The notes: generated by a model from the letters alone, not told the origin. A DNA stretch of 64,000 bases from UJ101 sp965262705 (GCA_965262705.1 OZ253556.1:1302001-1366000); one strand, 5' to 3'; counted from the first letter of the stretch, positions 1-8,791 are shown. Made by a program: numbers and translations.

Positions 1-60
1 GAACAAATAATAAAGTATGAAAAAGAAAGTATTTAGCTTTAAACTGCTTCTGTAAGCCCC
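1..60 (+). repeat. Fragment of the MITE family
   Basis: This is the inner part of the dispersed MITE described at 1789-1977 (AGTATGAAAAAGAAAG followed by TTTAAACTGCTTC). The left end lies outside the window, and the right part is lost at a run of C after position 56. From 61 to 198 there is no gene. Confidence 0.7.
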
Positions 61-120
61 CCCCCTCCTAAATTAACGTGAGTTCGATTTAATAAAAGGT
101 GTTTTATTGTTATATAAAAA

Positions 121-175
121 GCAGGAAATAAGTATATTTAAGCATTTAAATTCAAATATTTAACTTATTTTCTGC
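121..175. repeat. AT-rich inverted repeat
   Basis: GCAGGAAATAAGT at 121-133 pairs with ACTTATTTTCTGC at 163-175 with one mismatch, and the AT-rich interior is partly self-complementary. It lies between a MITE fragment and the end of an IS copy. It may be a transcription terminator or the trace of a palindromic element; there is no adjacent intact gene to decide. Confidence 0.5.
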
Positions 176-350
176 TTATGATTTCTACAGATAAAATTAA
201 GACCATTGCAAAACTTAATGTTTTTTAGGATAGTGTTTTCGGGAGTTATTTTTAGGATATTATGATAAACTTTTTTTTATTTCTATCTCTTTTTTGAATC
301 ATTAAAGGACTCTTTTTTGCTTTATCTTGATTTGATGACTTGCAATTCTC

Positions 351-1422
351 TTAATTTTTACAACTAGACGCAAGTATCCTTGAACTCCGATATAAATTAT
401 AACTTATCGCCTCCATCAGGTTTTGCGTATGCATCTTTGCTATCCCGCTATATCTTGCCACCCCGCCTGAAAACCATCGCTTTATGCTTCCGAATGTGCG
501 CTCTATACTTCGATAAACTCAGTAACCTCCCTCTTTAAATCTTGTTTCCTCTATTCGTTTATTGAACCTCTTCTCAAAATCCGTTAATGGCTTTCCCCCC
601 TTTTCGCTTTCTTCAGTAGATGATGCTTTCGCTTTTTCCTCTTTAATAAACTCGCATTTCTCTCTGATTCATCGCCCTTATACCCCCTTTTAAGGAAATC
701 CCCTCCGGTAAGTCTGCAGCCTGCAAAACCTCCTGCAAATTGCTCCCCTCGTTTACACTTGCTTTCGTGGTTAATCCCCCAAGTACCAGACCTTCTTCAT
801 CGGGAACATAATGCTTTTTATACCCATACTAATCCTTACCTCGCTTTTTTAACCAAGCCCCTTGTTTATCTACACTAGCCTTATCCTCTTTTTTTACACA
901 CGCCTCTTTTTGCTCTCCGCTCTCCGCTGTATCCTTATCATTCACCTTGCCTTTCGGTTTTAAGGGCGTCTCTATTACACTAGCCTCTACTATCGCTCCT
1001 TTTTTGATGATGATTTGATGACGCGCTAATTGACCGTTGATTTCCTTAAATAGACGCTCGTAGGCATTCGCCCGCGTCATCAATGTTCTAAATCTACTCA
1101 AAGTACTATGGTCAGGGGAGACTTGGTCGATATGCAATCCACAAAAATAACTGAACGAAAGACTGTCATTTATCCTATCTTCCACTTCATAATCGCTTAA
1201 TCCATACCCGGTTTGTAATAAACACATCTTGAATAATAATAAGCCATCATCACTCGGACTGTCCGTCGCACTTTTACCCTTATTATAATGACAGTCTATT
1301 ATTTTACTTATTTTTTCCCAGTCTAACAAACGGTTTAACTGAGTGAAAAAAGACTTTTTTATCTTTCTTGTGCGTAAATCACAAATACTATCGGCTAAAG
1401 TAGGATGATGCTATATTTTCAT
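351..1422 (-). pseudogene. IS5-family transposase, interrupted
   Basis: The start ATG at 1422 is followed at codon 4 by TAG, where copy 3 has TAT. An uninterrupted part from 1329 to 829 carries the N-terminal DUF772-type region (motifs LSDYEVEDR, HSTLSRFR). A further in-frame TAG at 829-831 splits it from the C-terminal DDE region. A 23-bp insertion near 504-526 then breaks the frame just before the usual ERTFGS block. The first catalytic aspartate region reads AIVEAS here but AIVDAS in copies 2 and 3, so even that residue is changed. The gene cannot make an active transposase. Family assignment rests on recognised sequence features. Confidence 0.85.
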
Positions 1423-1463
1423 GGCATAAAATATACTATCTTTTTAGATAAAATAACCGCTTA

Positions 1464-1491
1464 GTATGCTTGCTGAGCGTAGTCGAAGTAT
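1464..1491 (+). repeat. Micro-element inserted in IS leader
   Basis: A 20-bp sequence GCTTGCTGAGCGTAGTCGAA (1468-1487) is flanked on both sides by GTAT (1464-1467 and 1488-1491). The same place in IS copy 3 (near 52660) reads straight through with a single GATAC and no insert. This is a clean presence/absence pair with a 4-bp direct duplication. Confidence 0.75.
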
Positions 1492-1541
1492 CACTTTTTT
1501 TATATCTATTATCTTTCATTACCTTGCAACGGTCTTGAAAT

Positions 1542-1689
1542 GTTCTTCCCCATAGCTTAGAGTAGTTTCACCTTATAGGGTGAAGAGGTTCTTCCCCATA
1601 GCTTAGAGTAGTTTCACCTTATAGGGTGAAGAGGTTCTTCCCCATAGCTTAGAGTAGTTTCACCTTATGGGGTGAAGAGGTTCTTCCCT
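1542..1689. repeat. 46-bp tandem repeat, three units
   Basis: Three consecutive units begin GTTCTTCCCCATAGCTTAG and end GGTGAAGAG, followed by the first 9 bases of a fourth. Each unit holds a near-palindrome (TTCACCTTATAGGGTGAA, TTATGG in unit 3). The units differ at one base, so the expansion is recent. There are no spacers, so this is not CRISPR. It begins 5 bp beyond the end of IS copy 1. Confidence 0.85.
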
Positions 1690-1788
1690 GTTGTGGCTGC
1701 ATCGTAATGGATTTTCTGTTTCAAGGAGAGATCTGTTATAAATATATTAATGATATGCAGGCGAAAACGGAAGACGCTCATAATATTC

Positions 1789-1977
1789 GAGACCGTTGCA
1801 GGACACATAAAAAGTATGAAAAAGAAAGCATCTAACTTCAAACTACTTCCTTCTCAAAAAACTAAAATCTTCCCACACCCAAGAAGGTTGATTCGGTGTT
1901 TAGCTTACATTGACTCACAGTTAATTTTTATCGGGCGTTGCATTGTATCGCGAGAGTGCTTTTTGCAACTGCAATTC
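1789..1977 (+). mobile_element. MITE, long form
   Basis: The left end is GAGACCGTTGCA, and the right part has GTGCTTTTTGCAAC but a decayed terminus. The interior has the family core: AAAGTATGAAAAAGAAAGC, CTTCAAACT, a CACCC-loop-GGTTG hairpin and GGGCGTTGCAT. A short open frame across the core is a by-product of the repeat. The rest of 1537-2068 holds no gene. Confidence 0.8.
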
Positions 1978-2068
1978 ATCGCAAGCTAAATGCACCCTTA
2001 AATAATACCAAAAATTTTATAAACCTTGTTTAGATATCTTCTCATTTAGAAATTGGATATAGAAATGT

Positions 2069-3865
2069 CTAGATAGAAAATTGCTTTAGATATAAATCAT
2101 AGTAATATCCTTTATTTTTAATTAGCACTTTATGATCTCCTTCCTCTATAATTTTTCCATGGTCTAAAACGATTATATAATCGGCATGCCTGGCGGATGA
2201 AATACGATGGGTAATGATTAAGTTAGTGGCGCCTTGCGTGGAATGAGTCAGATTTTGTAAAATAGTTTCTTCTGTTTCTGCATCTACGGCTGAAAGGCTA
2301 TCATCAAATATGTATATCTTAGGGTTTTTAATCAACGCCCGGGCGATAGAAATTCTTTGTTTTTGACCTCCTGACAGGGTTACTCCTCTTTCACCTAATA
2401 GCGTGTCATAAGCTTTTTGGAAATGAATGATATTCTCGTGCACTGCTGCATTTTTAGCAGCAGTTATCATTTCTTTTTCATTCGCTTCAGCGGAGTCTAA
2501 CCCAAAAACAATGTTATTTCGTATGGTGTCAGAGAATAAAAAAGCCTCCTGTGGTACATAGCCGATCTGGGATCTAAGGCTGTAAAGGTTTAGCGTTTTA
2601 ATGTTTTGCCCGTCAATTAAAATACTTCCTTCGCTTGCGTCATACATTCGATTAATAAGCTCAGCTATTGTAGTTTTTCCAGCACCTGTTTTCCCAAGAA
2701 TAGCAAGCGTTTTTCCAGCACCTATTTTAAAGGACACCTTGTTAAGTGCGTGAATGCACGTGTTATCATAAGTGAAAGAAACATTTTTAAATTCAATAGT
2801 TCCTTTAATATTTGACGGATTAGGATTGTAATTTTTTATTTCCGCATGAGTGTATAAAAATTCATTAATTCTTTTTTGTGCTGCTTCTGCACGCTGGATA
2901 ACTGAAGTAACCCAACCGGTAGAAGTAAAAGGCCAAACTAACAGGTTTATGTACATTAAAAACTGGGCGATTGTTCCAATATCTTTAATTTCTCCAGAAG
3001 CATATTTTACTCCGCCAATGTATAAAATAAGCAGGTAACTCAGCCCGATAATTACGACAACCACAGGAAAGAAAAAAGCGTTAATGCGAACCATAGCAAG
3101 ATTTTTTTTTCTATACTCTGTAGTTTTTTCGCTGTGCCTTTTAACGGTTTGTTTTTCCATTTGATAGGTTTTTATAATCTGAATACCCGAAAAGATATCC
3201 TGTACAAAAGAAGATAACACGGCTAGCTGTTGCTGAACTTTTTTGCTTCTAAGATTCATCGTATGGCTAATCAAAAAGATAGATAAGGACAGAATAGATA
3301 AAGGAATGAGTATAAACAAAGCGATATGAGCGTTGATAGAAATAATTTGATAGGTAACCAGTAGAACGATAGAAAACAAGTTTAGGACGTACATAATCCC
3401 AGGACCGAGGTACATTCGTGTTTGGGAAATATCTTCGCTGATTCGTGAAATTAAATCGCCGGTTTTATTCTTTTTATAGAAAGATTGGGAAAGCGTTTCG
3501 TAGTGTTTAAAAATTTCATTTCTCAAGTCAAATTCAATTTTTCTTGAGGCTACGACAATAGTCTGACGCATAAAAAATTGAAAGATACTGGATGAGATGG
3601 GTGCAAAAATGATTATACCCCCGTAAAACATAATATTGCGAAAAGTATCCTGGGAATTATCGCTGGTTTTGGTAAGCGCTTTTTCAAGTTCATTAATTGC
3701 TTTTCCAATATAAACAATGGGAATAATCGATAAAATATTTTTAATTAAAATAAATAAAAATCCTAAAAGATAAGCCCGCTTGTATTTGGAAATATAAGGG
3801 TTCAGATAAGGAAGTGATTTAAAAAAAAACCGATTAAGACTAAGTATCTTATCAAAAAGGGACAT
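2069..3865 (-). CDS. ABC exporter, MsbA/MdlB-like half-transporter
   Basis: This predicted inner-membrane exporter of 598 residues has a six-helix type-I transmembrane region (about residues 15-320) fused to an ATPase domain (about 345-590). The ATPase shows Walker A GKTGAGKTT, signature LSGGQKQR, Walker B IYIFDD and a switch histidine in IITHR. As a half-transporter it should act as a homodimer; the substrate is unknown, lipid or drug by family. The start was set at ATG 3865 because a promoter box (TAGTTTTG) lies at 3895-3888, leaving too little room for the TTG at 3886. It is divergent from nusB. The family is certain; MsbA-like specificity is inference. Confidence 0.9.
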   Translation of the reverse strand: MSLFDKILSLNRFFFKSLPYLNPYISKYKRAYLLGFLFILIKNILSIIPIVYIGKAINELEKALTKTSDNSQDTFRNIMFYGGIIIFAPISSSIFQFFMRQTIVVASRKIEFDLRNEIFKHYETLSQSFYKKNKTGDLISRISEDISQTRMYLGPGIMYVLNLFSIVLLVTYQIISINAHIALFILIPLSILSLSIFLISHTMNLRSKKVQQQLAVLSSFVQDIFSGIQIIKTYQMEKQTVKRHSEKTTEYRKKNLAMVRINAFFFPVVVVIIGLSYLLILYIGGVKYASGEIKDIGTIAQFLMYINLLVWPFTSTGWVTSVIQRAEAAQKRINEFLYTHAEIKNYNPNPSNIKGTIEFKNVSFTYDNTCIHALNKVSFKIGAGKTLAILGKTGAGKTTIAELINRMYDASEGSILIDGQNIKTLNLYSLRSQIGYVPQEAFLFSDTIRNNIVFGLDSAEANEKEMITAAKNAAVHENIIHFQKAYDTLLGERGVTLSGGQKQRISIARALIKNPKIYIFDDSLSAVDAETEETILQNLTHSTQGATNLIITHRISSARHADYIIVLDHGKIIEEGDHKVLIKNKGYYYDLYLKQFSI

Positions 3866-3887
3866 AAATAATTGAACGAATTGCAAG

Positions 3888-3895
3888 CAAAACTA
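3888..3895 (-). promoter_or_regulatory. Promoter -7 box for ABC exporter
   Basis: On the minus strand TAGTTTTG matches the Bacteroidota -7 consensus TAnnTTTG exactly, 22 bp before the chosen ATG. Confidence 0.55.
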
Positions 3896-3924
3896 AAAAA
3901 ACTTTTTTTAATCGAATAATTCAA

Positions 3925-3932
3925 TAAATTTG
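3925..3932 (+). promoter_or_regulatory. Promoter -7 box for nusB
   Basis: TAAATTTG matches TAnnTTTG exactly, 29 bp before the nusB ATG. Together with 3888-3895 it forms a divergent promoter region. Confidence 0.6.
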
Positions 3933-3961
3933 TACTTTATTCAAAAAAGAGGTCTTATACA

Positions 3962-4891
3962 ATGTTAGGGAGAAGGCATTTACGTTCAAAAGTAATGCAG
4001 GCAATATATGCTTTTGAAAGTGCAAACGATAGTGTATCAGTAGTAGAGAAAAATATGTTTGCCGGGATCGACAAGATTTTTGATCTCTACATTTACTCCA
4101 TTAACTTCCTTATAGAAATCAGAAACCTGGCTGAAACTAAATTAGAAATTCGCGGGAAAAGGCATCTCGCCACAAAAGAAGATTTAAATCCCAATAGAAG
4201 ATTTGTGGATAATCCTGTTTTTGAATATTTAAATAATAATCCTAAACTAAATAAATATACCGCTGTAAATAAGCAACTCACCTGGCATGAAACAGATGAG
4301 TATGTAAAACAGATGTATAAAATGATTATAAATTCAGATACTTATAATCAATATATGGTGAAAGATAACGCCTCATTCGACGAGCACAAAGAATTTGTTT
4401 TACATATTTTTAAATATATTATCGCCCCGAATGAAAAAATAGCAGAATGGTATGAAGACCTGGAACTCACATGGTATGATGATTATCAGGTATCCAATAC
4501 AATGGTTTATAAAACTATTGAGAATATGCGTGAAGAGAATCAGGAAAACATCAAAATATATAAAGTATATAAAGATGAAGAGGATAAGGAATTTACCCAA
4601 AAATTATTCCGGACAGCAATTAAAGAGCGAAAAAAAATTAATGAGATAATTGATGCGAAAGCCAAAAATTGGGATATAGCTCGTATCGCAAGAGTTGATT
4701 TGGTTATATTAAAATTAGCTTTAACAGAGTTGCGTAGTTTTCCGACTATTCCGCTTAAAGTAACTTTGAATGAGTATATTGAATTAGCTAAAGAATATTC
4801 AACCCATAAAAGTCGTATTTTTGTTAACGGCATTTTATACGGATTCCTGAAAGAACTAGCCAAAGAGCGTAAATTTGTAAAGCTAAAATAA
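3962..4891 (+). CDS. nusB: Transcription antitermination protein NusB
   Basis: NusB joins the NusE(S10)-containing antitermination complex on rRNA boxA sequences. The 309-residue protein starts MLGRRHLRSKVMQAIYA, a typical NusB beginning (R-R-x-x-R and the first helix). The C-terminal half holds the conserved core (ARVDLVILKLALTEL, then INEYIELAKEYS-like and FVNGIL) at about residues 235-295. It is far longer than the roughly 140 residues of E. coli NusB; such long forms with an inserted N-terminal region are usual in Bacteroidota. The expected downstream order in Flavobacteriia (DUF1573, yajC, ybbR, coaE) is broken here: a MITE follows and ybbR-coaE lie at 53.9 kb. Confidence 0.95.
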   Translation: MLGRRHLRSKVMQAIYAFESANDSVSVVEKNMFAGIDKIFDLYIYSINFLIEIRNLAETKLEIRGKRHLATKEDLNPNRRFVDNPVFEYLNNNPKLNKYTAVNKQLTWHETDEYVKQMYKMIINSDTYNQYMVKDNASFDEHKEFVLHIFKYIIAPNEKIAEWYEDLELTWYDDYQVSNTMVYKTIENMREENQENIKIYKVYKDEEDKEFTQKLFRTAIKERKKINEIIDAKAKNWDIARIARVDLVILKLALTELRSFPTIPLKVTLNEYIELAKEYSTHKSRIFVNGILYGFLKELAKERKFVKLK

Positions 4892-4956
4892 AGATAATCA
4901 TCATGGAACTTTTTTCCAAAAAGTGTTTTGGATAGCGAAATGCTCAAAGACCCTTA

Positions 4957-5032
4957 GAGACCGTTGCAAAAAGCACGCGAACAAAAAAATGCTTTCTTTT
5001 TCATACTTTTTTATATATTCTGCAACGGTCTC
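4957..5032. mobile_element. MITE, short form (76 bp)
   Basis: It has both intact ends (GAGACCGTTGCA and TGCAACGGTCTC) with an internal deletion that joins the left arm (AAAAAGCACGC) directly to the right arm (GCTTTCTTTTTCATAC). It occupies the place between nusB and yajC where DUF1573 is often found. The flanks CCTTA/TTTTA do not match exactly. Confidence 0.85.
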
Positions 5033-5100
5033 TTTTAACTAAATTCTTTTACATGTATGATTTTCATCCATTCTTCAAAAGTACCATTATGATAATTTAT

Positions 5101-5108
5101 TATCTTTG
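5101..5108 (+). promoter_or_regulatory. Promoter -7 box for yajC
   Basis: TATCTTTG is an exact TAnnTTTG match 40 bp before the yajC start. yajC therefore seems to have its own promoter behind the MITE. Confidence 0.55.
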
Positions 5109-5147
5109 CAAAATATTTCTCATAAAAAATAACATAACTAAGAGCCA

Positions 5148-5465
5148 ATGTTTTATATGATTTTACAAACCGGCGGAGGCGGGGTTTCCTCTACCTTTAT
5201 TTTATTTGCCTTGATGATTGTAGTCATGTATTTTTTTATGATTCGTCCGCAGATAAGAAAACAGAAAAAAGAAAAGAAATTTCAAGAGGCGCTAAAAAAA
5301 GGAGATCGTGTGGTAACCACCAGTGGTATTCATGGTCGGGTGCTTGAGCTAACTCCGGAGATCGTTACGCTGGAAACTTCAGCCGGAAAAATACGATTTG
5401 AAAGGAATGCCATCTCTAATGAATTAACCGACAGACGATATGGATTAAATACTCGAAAGAAGTAA
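5148..5465 (+). CDS. yajC: Preprotein translocase subunit YajC
   Basis: YajC is a small inner-membrane partner of SecDF and SecYEG. The 105-residue product has a short N-terminal tail, one membrane helix (about 15-32, FILFALMIVVMYFFMI) followed at once by RPQ, the family hallmark, and then a basic cytoplasmic stretch. The C-terminal domain reads GDRVVTTSGIHGRV, a strongly conserved YajC motif. Length is normal. The ATG at 5157 three codons downstream is an alternative start. It stands alone between repeat elements, away from its usual neighbours. Confidence 0.93.
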   Translation: MFYMILQTGGGGVSSTFILFALMIVVMYFFMIRPQIRKQKKEKKFQEALKKGDRVVTTSGIHGRVLELTPEIVTLETSAGKIRFERNAISNELTDRRYGLNTRKK

Positions 5466-5487
5466 ATTTCCAGAATAGATAAATAGT

Positions 5488-5674
5488 AATCTTTGCAAAA
5501 AGCACTCTATCAAATGTAAGTCGGGTTAAGCTAAAATTAAACACCAGAGTAACCTAATGGTTGCTAGGATTTTAATTATCGGCAACTGAGTACTTCGATA
5601 GGCTCAGTAACCACTAGTCAAAGTAAAAAAACAGTTTGAAACTAAGTGTTTGTTATTTATGTTTTTTATGTATT
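5488..5674 (-). mobile_element. MITE, degenerate, with micro-element
   Basis: The left part CTTTGCAAAAAGCACTCT lacks an intact end. The core hairpin reads TAACC-TAAT-GGTTG. A micro-element of the type ACTTCGATAGGCTCAGTAACC is present inside. The right end is cut by the next MITE, which inserted at 5675. Confidence 0.65.
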
Positions 5675-5838
5675 CAGACCGTTGCAAAAAGCACGCTAAC
5701 AAAAAAATGCAACGCTTGAGGAAAATTAAATACCGGAGCAACCTAATAGTTGTGAGGATTTTAATTTTTTGATAAGGAAGCCGTTTAAAGTTAGATGCTT
5801 TCTTTTTCATACTTTTTTATGTGTTCTGCAACGGTCTC
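5675..5838 (-). mobile_element. MITE with 5-bp target duplication GTATT
   Basis: The ends are CAGACCGTTGCA (5675) and TGCAACGGTCTC (to 5838). GTATT occurs immediately before (5670-5674) and after (5839-5843), a clear 5-bp target duplication. It inserted into the older MITE on its left. The truncated TPR gene begins just to its right. Confidence 0.85.
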
Positions 5839-5860
5839 GTATTCTTCAATAGCCCTATAA

Positions 5861-6295
5861 TTTAAAGCCATTGATAAAGCCTTGGATATCCTGCTTGAAA
5901 AGGCAAAAACCTCAGAAGATTATGCACTTTTGGCAGCCTGTACTTCTTTTTCGATACAGTTTGCTAATTTTACCCAAATGGGGCGTATTTCAGCAAAGAT
6001 AAAAGAATATGCCGGGAAATCGCTGGAACTCAACCCTAAAAATTTACGGGCGTATTATGTCTTAACATCAAATAACTTCTATACCCTTAAAATGTTTGGA
6101 GGCGGCAACCAAGTAGAAGAATACAGTGCTAAAGCACTTGTTTGTCCTTCTCACCTAAGCAAGGGTTTTTATGCTCCCAGTTGGGTCAAAGCGGAGCTAT
6201 ATAGAGTTTTAATTCAATACTATAAAGCAGAAAAGAAATCAGAAAAAGTAAAAAATTATGAGCAGTTATTTAAAAAAGAGGGTATAAAAAAATAA
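5861..6295 (+). pseudogene. C-terminal remnant of a TPR-type protein
   Basis: An open frame runs from a TAA at 5858 to the stop at 6293 without a credible ATG; the first usable codon is TTG at 5882. The product (about 137 residues) has helical repeats such as AKEYAGKSLELNP-like and the motif NPKNLRAYYVLTSNN, as in tetratricopeptide proteins of Bacteroidota. There is no signal peptide or start region: the frame begins inside what looks like an alpha-helical repeat (IDKALDILLEKA). The 5' part was probably lost when MITEs inserted and recombined at 5488-5838. Function is unknown. Confidence 0.6.
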
Positions 6296-6323
6296 ATTTT
6301 TTATGCTGATTTACTAACATATT

Positions 6324-6487
6324 GAGACCGTTGCAAAAAGCACTCTAACAAAAAAATGCAACGCCCGATAAAAATTAAACACCGGAACAACCTTTGGGTT
6401 GTGAGGATTTTAATTTTTTGAGAAGGAAGCAGTTTGAAGCTAAATGCTTTCTTTTTCATACTTTTTTATACATTCTGCAACGGCCTC
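6324..6487 (-). mobile_element. MITE, 164 bp
   Basis: The ends are GAGACCGTTGCA and TGCAACGGCCTC. The core hairpin in this copy is a perfect CAACC-CAAA-GGTTG (minus strand). The flanks (ATATT, AGAGT) do not match. It truncates the SusC remnant on its right. Confidence 0.85.
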
Positions 6488-6697
6488 AGAGTTTAGTACA
6501 TCAAAATTACGAATAGTCGGCTTTATATTTATAGTGGTATTTTGGTTATAAGAAATACTGAGTTTTTGATTTGGATTGGCTCTTTTAGTTGTAATGATAA
6601 TCACGTCGTTCACGGCTTTGGTTCCGTAAAATGAAGTAGCTGTGACGCCTTTTAAGATGGTTATACTTTCAATACATCTGGATTGACCAGTGATAAT
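6488..6697 (-). pseudogene. Remnant of a SusC/RagA-type TonB receptor (plug domain)
   Basis: Read on the minus strand, an uninterrupted frame of about 70 codons gives IESITILKGVTATSFYGTKA followed by NDVIIITTKRA. This matches the conserved plug-domain block of SusC-type outer-membrane receptors (ESI-VLKDASATAIYGSRAANGVI-ITTKRG). It continues into the segment after the plug (SISYNQN, IRNFDVLNS) and then runs into the MITE end at 6487. Neither a start nor the barrel remains. The partner susD is not in the window. This shows loss of a glycan or peptide uptake system. Confidence 0.8.
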
Positions 6698-6736
6698 AAA
6701 AAAGAGGCTGTTTTTTCAAAACAGCCTCTTTTTTAT
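6698..6736 (-). terminator. Rho-independent terminator after ompA-like gene
   Basis: GAGGCTGTTTT and AAAACAGCCTC form an 11-bp stem with a short loop. A-rich and T-rich tracts lie on both sides, so it can work in both directions. It lies 18 bp beyond the stop codon at 6755. Confidence 0.9.
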
Positions 6737-6754
6737 TAATAGGAGTATTTCCGC

Positions 6755-8245
6755 TTAATTATTTGGCAATACTAATTTTCTATCTGCTCTCAATAGCACT
6801 CTTCTATTAGCCCTATGCTGTGCATTAGAACACTTTACTCCATTTACACACTGGTTAATAATAACTGTTTCACCCTTACCTACTGCTGTAATTTTTGAGG
6901 GTTTTGCACCTCTGGATATTAAATATTTCCTAATCGCATCTGCCCTTCTTTGAGATAATTTTAAATTATAACTATCCGAACCCCGAGAGTCGGTATATCC
7001 TTCGAGTGTAAAGTTTGCATCAGGATTTGCAACTACAGTTCTTGCTGCTTTATCTAATAAATTATTATACTCTGGGTACCACCGAGATTCATTGTAGTAA
7101 AATTCTACGTCAGATAAATTAATAAGGTCAGTTTCTTTTATTATAACTTTAGTTTCGCCGGTTTTTAGCCCATCACTTTCTTTTATGATAGGGCAACCTA
7201 TACCTAGTGTTCCGTTTTCTACTCCGGGGACTGTAACACACTTATCTTCAAGGTCAATAAATCCGTCTAAATCAACATCTAATGCTTTACCACTACCATC
7301 AACACGTGCGCCTCTTGGCGTGTCTAACTGACTGTCCCATTGATCACATACCCCGTCTTTATCTTTGTCCACACACTCAAAACTTTCAGATTGGTTTAAA
7401 TTATGTTTCGCATATAGATCTTCCAATGGATCATACCACTTCAGGTGTTCATTATGGTATCCAATTTTATAAATTAGTCCAATAGAGTTGGTCCAGATAT
7501 TATCGTCTCCATCATTATCTCCGACGTTTCTATTACTTGTCGTAATTCCTAACGCACTTGATCCGTCATATTGCTCATCTCCGGTCATAACATACATAGA
7601 CTTAAATTCTATGTCAAACTTTTTGCTTAACTTGTATTGTAGTCCTAAGCCTATTTGAGAAAATAGAGAATTTTGATCTAAATCTACATCCGCTAAAGTT
7701 TGGCCATCCTTAATTCTTCTGGAAGTTATATCTCCATCTGCTTCTGTTTTGTATCCTAATAATCCTACCCCGCCGTAAGCATGCAGCGCCCATGCGTAAC
7801 GAGATTTGTTATCAACTCTTCTAAATAGAGAAGACAAATTGATATCTCCTATTAATGAAATGGCTTGATAACTTGTTTTAGTAGCAAAATCGGTATCTTC
7901 TAAAGTTTGAGAAGTTTTACCCATTTGACCTAACAACTGGACCCCAACGATATTATTAATATGCTTAGTTATACCTAGCTGAATGTCATAACCTATATTA
8001 TTACTTTCTCCACCAAATGTACTCAATGAAGTTAATTCGCTCCTAACGAGCAAAGGAACTCCCCCATGCAGTGAAATAGACCATGAATTAAATTTTCTTT
8101 GGTCGCTTGTAAACTTAACCTTTTTTTCATATCCTTTCGTATTAGTATAATCTTGGGTTGCTTTTTTTTGCGCATGAACGAATGGCAAAAACGAAAATAA
8201 AATAAAGCATAATCCTACTCTTCTCATAATTATTTTTTTTATCAT
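6755..8245 (-). CDS. OmpA-family outer membrane protein with calcium-binding linker
   Basis: This 496-residue envelope protein has a signal peptide ending near AQ (about residue 25), then an OmpA-type beta-barrel (about 50-260, many alternating aromatic strands). A thrombospondin type-3 like linker follows with acidic Dx[DN]xDG motifs (DKDKDGVCD, DVDLDGFID). The C-terminal OmpA domain (about 380-490) carries the peptidoglycan-binding signature GYTDSRGS, SQRRADAIRKYL and HRANRRV. It should tie the outer membrane to peptidoglycan. An internal ATG at 8227 is an alternative start. It is monocistronic, with its own promoter and terminator. A paralogue of similar size lies at 24545-26008. Confidence 0.92.
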   Translation of the reverse strand: MIKKIIMRRVGLCFILFSFLPFVHAQKKATQDYTNTKGYEKKVKFTSDQRKFNSWSISLHGGVPLLVRSELTSLSTFGGESNNIGYDIQLGITKHINNIVGVQLLGQMGKTSQTLEDTDFATKTSYQAISLIGDINLSSLFRRVDNKSRYAWALHAYGGVGLLGYKTEADGDITSRRIKDGQTLADVDLDQNSLFSQIGLGLQYKLSKKFDIEFKSMYVMTGDEQYDGSSALGITTSNRNVGDNDGDDNIWTNSIGLIYKIGYHNEHLKWYDPLEDLYAKHNLNQSESFECVDKDKDGVCDQWDSQLDTPRGARVDGSGKALDVDLDGFIDLEDKCVTVPGVENGTLGIGCPIIKESDGLKTGETKVIIKETDLINLSDVEFYYNESRWYPEYNNLLDKAARTVVANPDANFTLEGYTDSRGSDSYNLKLSQRRADAIRKYLISRGAKPSKITAVGKGETVIINQCVNGVKCSNAQHRANRRVLLRADRKLVLPNN

Positions 8246-8307
8246 TTTAACTTCTATTATTTTTTTATTAACTTAGATCTAGAGATATCTTGCAAATAAA
8301 ATTTTAG

Positions 8308-8339
8308 CAAAGGTAAGATTGTTATTCATAATTAACAAA
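8308..8339 (-). promoter_or_regulatory. Promoter of the ompA-like gene
   Basis: On the minus strand a TTTG (-33 element, 8339-8336) is followed after 20 bp by TACCTTTG (8315-8308), both exact matches to the Bacteroidota consensus. The leader to the start codon is about 55 nt. Confidence 0.7.
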
Positions 8340-8540
8340 TATTTTTTCATCTTATTCATTGGGTTCAATCATTAAGTAGAAACTATGTACTTTTAGTGAA
8401 CAACTTTTTAACTAGTGCTGACTTTAGCTTTGCCAACTTTCAGTTCAGTTGCTAAAGTGCCTTTTGCAAAGGTCTTATTATTTTATTATAAATAGCGTTT
8501 CTACGAGTCCAATATCTCATATCTCACCAATAAATTATTG

Positions 8541-8790
8541 AAGGCTTTGCAAAACATATAAAAAGCCATGAAGATTAAGGTATCTAGCTTCAAACTGCTT
8601 CCTTACTTTGACTACGCTCAGCAACCATATCAAAACTTCAGCAATTGGCTACTGAGTACTTCGACAAGTTCAGTAACCACCTGTCGAAGTGCTCAGCTAC
8701 CGAATATTAAAATACTCACAACCCAAAGGTTGCTACGGGGTTTAATTTTAACTTACACTGACTTGCGGCTCTCGGGCGTTGCATTTTATT
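8541..8790 (+). mobile_element. MITE, degenerate, with several micro-elements
   Basis: Decayed ends (GGCTTTGCAAAACAT and GGGCGTTGCAT) surround the family core (CTTCAAACTGCTTCC, CAACCCAAAGGTTG). Three or more CTTCGA-n-TCAG micro-elements have accumulated between 8600 and 8702. The stretch 8340-8540 shows no gene or clear signal. Confidence 0.65.
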
Positions 8791-8791
8791 T

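Larger units (their letters stand above)
199..1536 (-). mobile_element. IS5-type insertion sequence, copy 1 (inactive)
   Basis: The left end at 199 reads AAGACCATTGCA and the right end at 1525-1536 reads TGCAACGGTCTT, an imperfect terminal inverted repeat. The element carries one transposase frame on the minus strand (351-1422), broken by several lesions. Copies 2 (42185-43362) and 3 (52489-53909) have the same ends and gene. The flanks next to the ends (AAATT left, GAAAT right) do not match, so no target duplication is visible. The terminal sequence is also that of the MITE family in this window. Confidence 0.85.

Noticed and set aside
829..1329. Intact 166-residue transposase gene
   Set aside because: Comparison with the other copies shows stop codons on both sides of this piece within the same gene; it is an internal fragment.
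4540..4947. Minus-strand frame of 135 codons opposite nusB
   Set aside because: nusB is unmistakable on the other strand, and the antisense product has low-complexity Ser/Phe content.
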